DNA of 64,000 bases from Theocolax elegans. Lineage: Eukaryota; Arthropoda; Insecta; Hymenoptera; Cerocephalidae. The notes under the pieces are model-generated. The model did not search any database and was not told the DNA's origin. It saw nothing but the letters and a program-made list of their open reading frames with translations. The translations under genes and the position numbers were made by a program. Shown here piece by piece: positions 63,303 to 64,000 of the stretch (position 1 is the first letter of the stretch; the number at the start of each line of letters is the position of its first letter). The stretch is taken from assembly GCA_026168455.1 (NCBI GenBank), contig CM047429.1:7343125-7407124 (forward strand), written 5' to 3'.

Positions 63303-64000
63303 TCGTAAGGCTCCTGGTTAGGCCCAAGCTATCCCAACTTACCAGCCTAAGTGTCCCACGTTACGGCCGGGAATCACTTTAATTCCCATGCAATGCCGTT
63401 AACAACGCCAAACACTTCGTTTGGCTTTAATATCGTGTGTTGGGCCCTATGCCCAAAATTGCGAGAAAGATCGTCTCACCGAGTAAATTTATTAAATAAA
63501 CAATCAAATAATAATAAATTAACATTAACAATTTAAGAGGAGTCGCACCGATGACTACCCCCGAGGCCAGCCCGAAAAGTATTCGTTAAACCCTATTAAC
63601 GGTCGAGTTATAAGCAACCGATCCGGGAATGATCAGCTACTTATCCAGATGGCTATACGTCACGCCGTATCACGTATTTATCTCTAACGTAGGGAGCTCG
63701 GACGTAGCAGCTGCCTTCGTCACGCGCACCTTCTCTCGTGAAGTGGCTCCCGCGAACTCTCAACCTATTTACCGGGATTTGTCACGAGAGGGGGAAAAGA
63801 GGAATGCTTCCTCTCCTGGACTGTACCAGGTAATCGCGATGTGAAATTACAAGACACGCGGGTCTATATGTGATGCACCACTTACCGCGAATCTCAGTAA
63901 TTCGTATCGGCGGGAAAAAGGGGCTGGGCGACTGAGAGAGCTTGGCCTCGGCACTATCTCTCGCTCTCACTCTAATGGTCGGGACGGCTGCCGACTCCAT
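63303..64000 (-). repeat. G2-family LTR, older copy, running off the window
   Basis: Homologous to 41957-42790: GTTAGGCCCAAGCT-TCCCAACTTACC, TGCAATGCCGTTAACAACG, TGTTGGGCCCTATGCCCAAA, GATGACTACCCCCGAGG, ACTTACCGCGAATCTC. It lacks the first ~30 bp (TGTAACGGGG...) and has many substitutions. The rest of the element, if any, lies beyond 64000. Confidence 0.85.

Noticed and set aside
1..64000. CRISPR array, bacterial operon or prophage features
   Set aside because: No regularly spaced direct repeats with unique spacers. The gene content is eukaryotic transposons, with splice-like signals, SINEs and polypurine tracts.

Overview
This is animal nuclear DNA, most likely from an insect. A hymenopteran (ant or wasp) is my best guess, because the CpG-rich LTR elements and the miniature LTR element with ATAT target duplications resemble what is known from ants; the sequence alone does not settle the species. 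I found no convincing host gene. Nearly everything recognisable is a transposable element, a broken piece of one, or a simple or foldback repeat, often nested or side by side.

Layout. 1-4300: AT-rich DNA with degenerate repeats, a SINE 3' piece and a Penelope-like GIY-YIG remnant. 4305-13640: three related CR1-like non-LTR retrotransposons, all on the minus strand and head to tail. In all three, ORF1 and ORF2 lie in one frame separated by a single UGA in a conserved context. 13797-15560: a plus-strand gypsy gag remnant. 15990-26418: a decayed minus-strand gypsy element (G1), split by a complete 2740-bp DNA transposon with 19-bp terminal inverted repeats (TIRs) and a TTAA duplication. 27500-33050: a mosaic of microsatellites, a TA-flanked MITE, a TRIM (miniature LTR element) whose LTRs carry a tRNA-like Pol III unit, a foldback element, a Helitron 3' end, a tRNA-derived SINE and a solo gypsy LTR. 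33300-34310: a second foldback. 34947-41279: a 6.3-kb internally deleted Polinton/Maverick with 247-bp TIRs and a 6-bp ACTAAG duplication. It keeps major capsid, adenain-like protease, a small basic protein and part of protein-primed DNA polymerase. 41924-52222: a nearly intact gypsy element (G2, minus strand) with long ORFs gag, pol and ORF3, PBS, PPT and two LTRs that differ in U3. 52318-52980: a Crypton recombinase remnant. 54033-57840: another non-LTR element (D). 57352-60545: a 1797-bp tandem duplication that includes a 17-bp minisatellite with higher-order structure. 59795-63183: a Tc1/mariner-superfamily DD41D transposon with ~0.5-kb TIRs. 63303-64000: the start of another G2-type LTR that runs off the window.

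How the parts relate. The TRIM and G2 share terminal bases, a PBS starting TGGCGCCCAA with the same 2-bp offset, and an ATAT duplication, so G2-type elements are the natural candidate to have mobilised the TRIM. G1 and G2 share an unusual layout: gag, pol with AT-hook motifs at the integrase C-terminus, then a third ORF that is not an obvious env. Its ATG follows directly after an AG that could be a splice acceptor. G2 gag and pol overlap in the -1 frame at a canonical slippery heptamer. Several insertions can be dated relative to each other because empty-site copies or uninterrupted flanks are in the same window.
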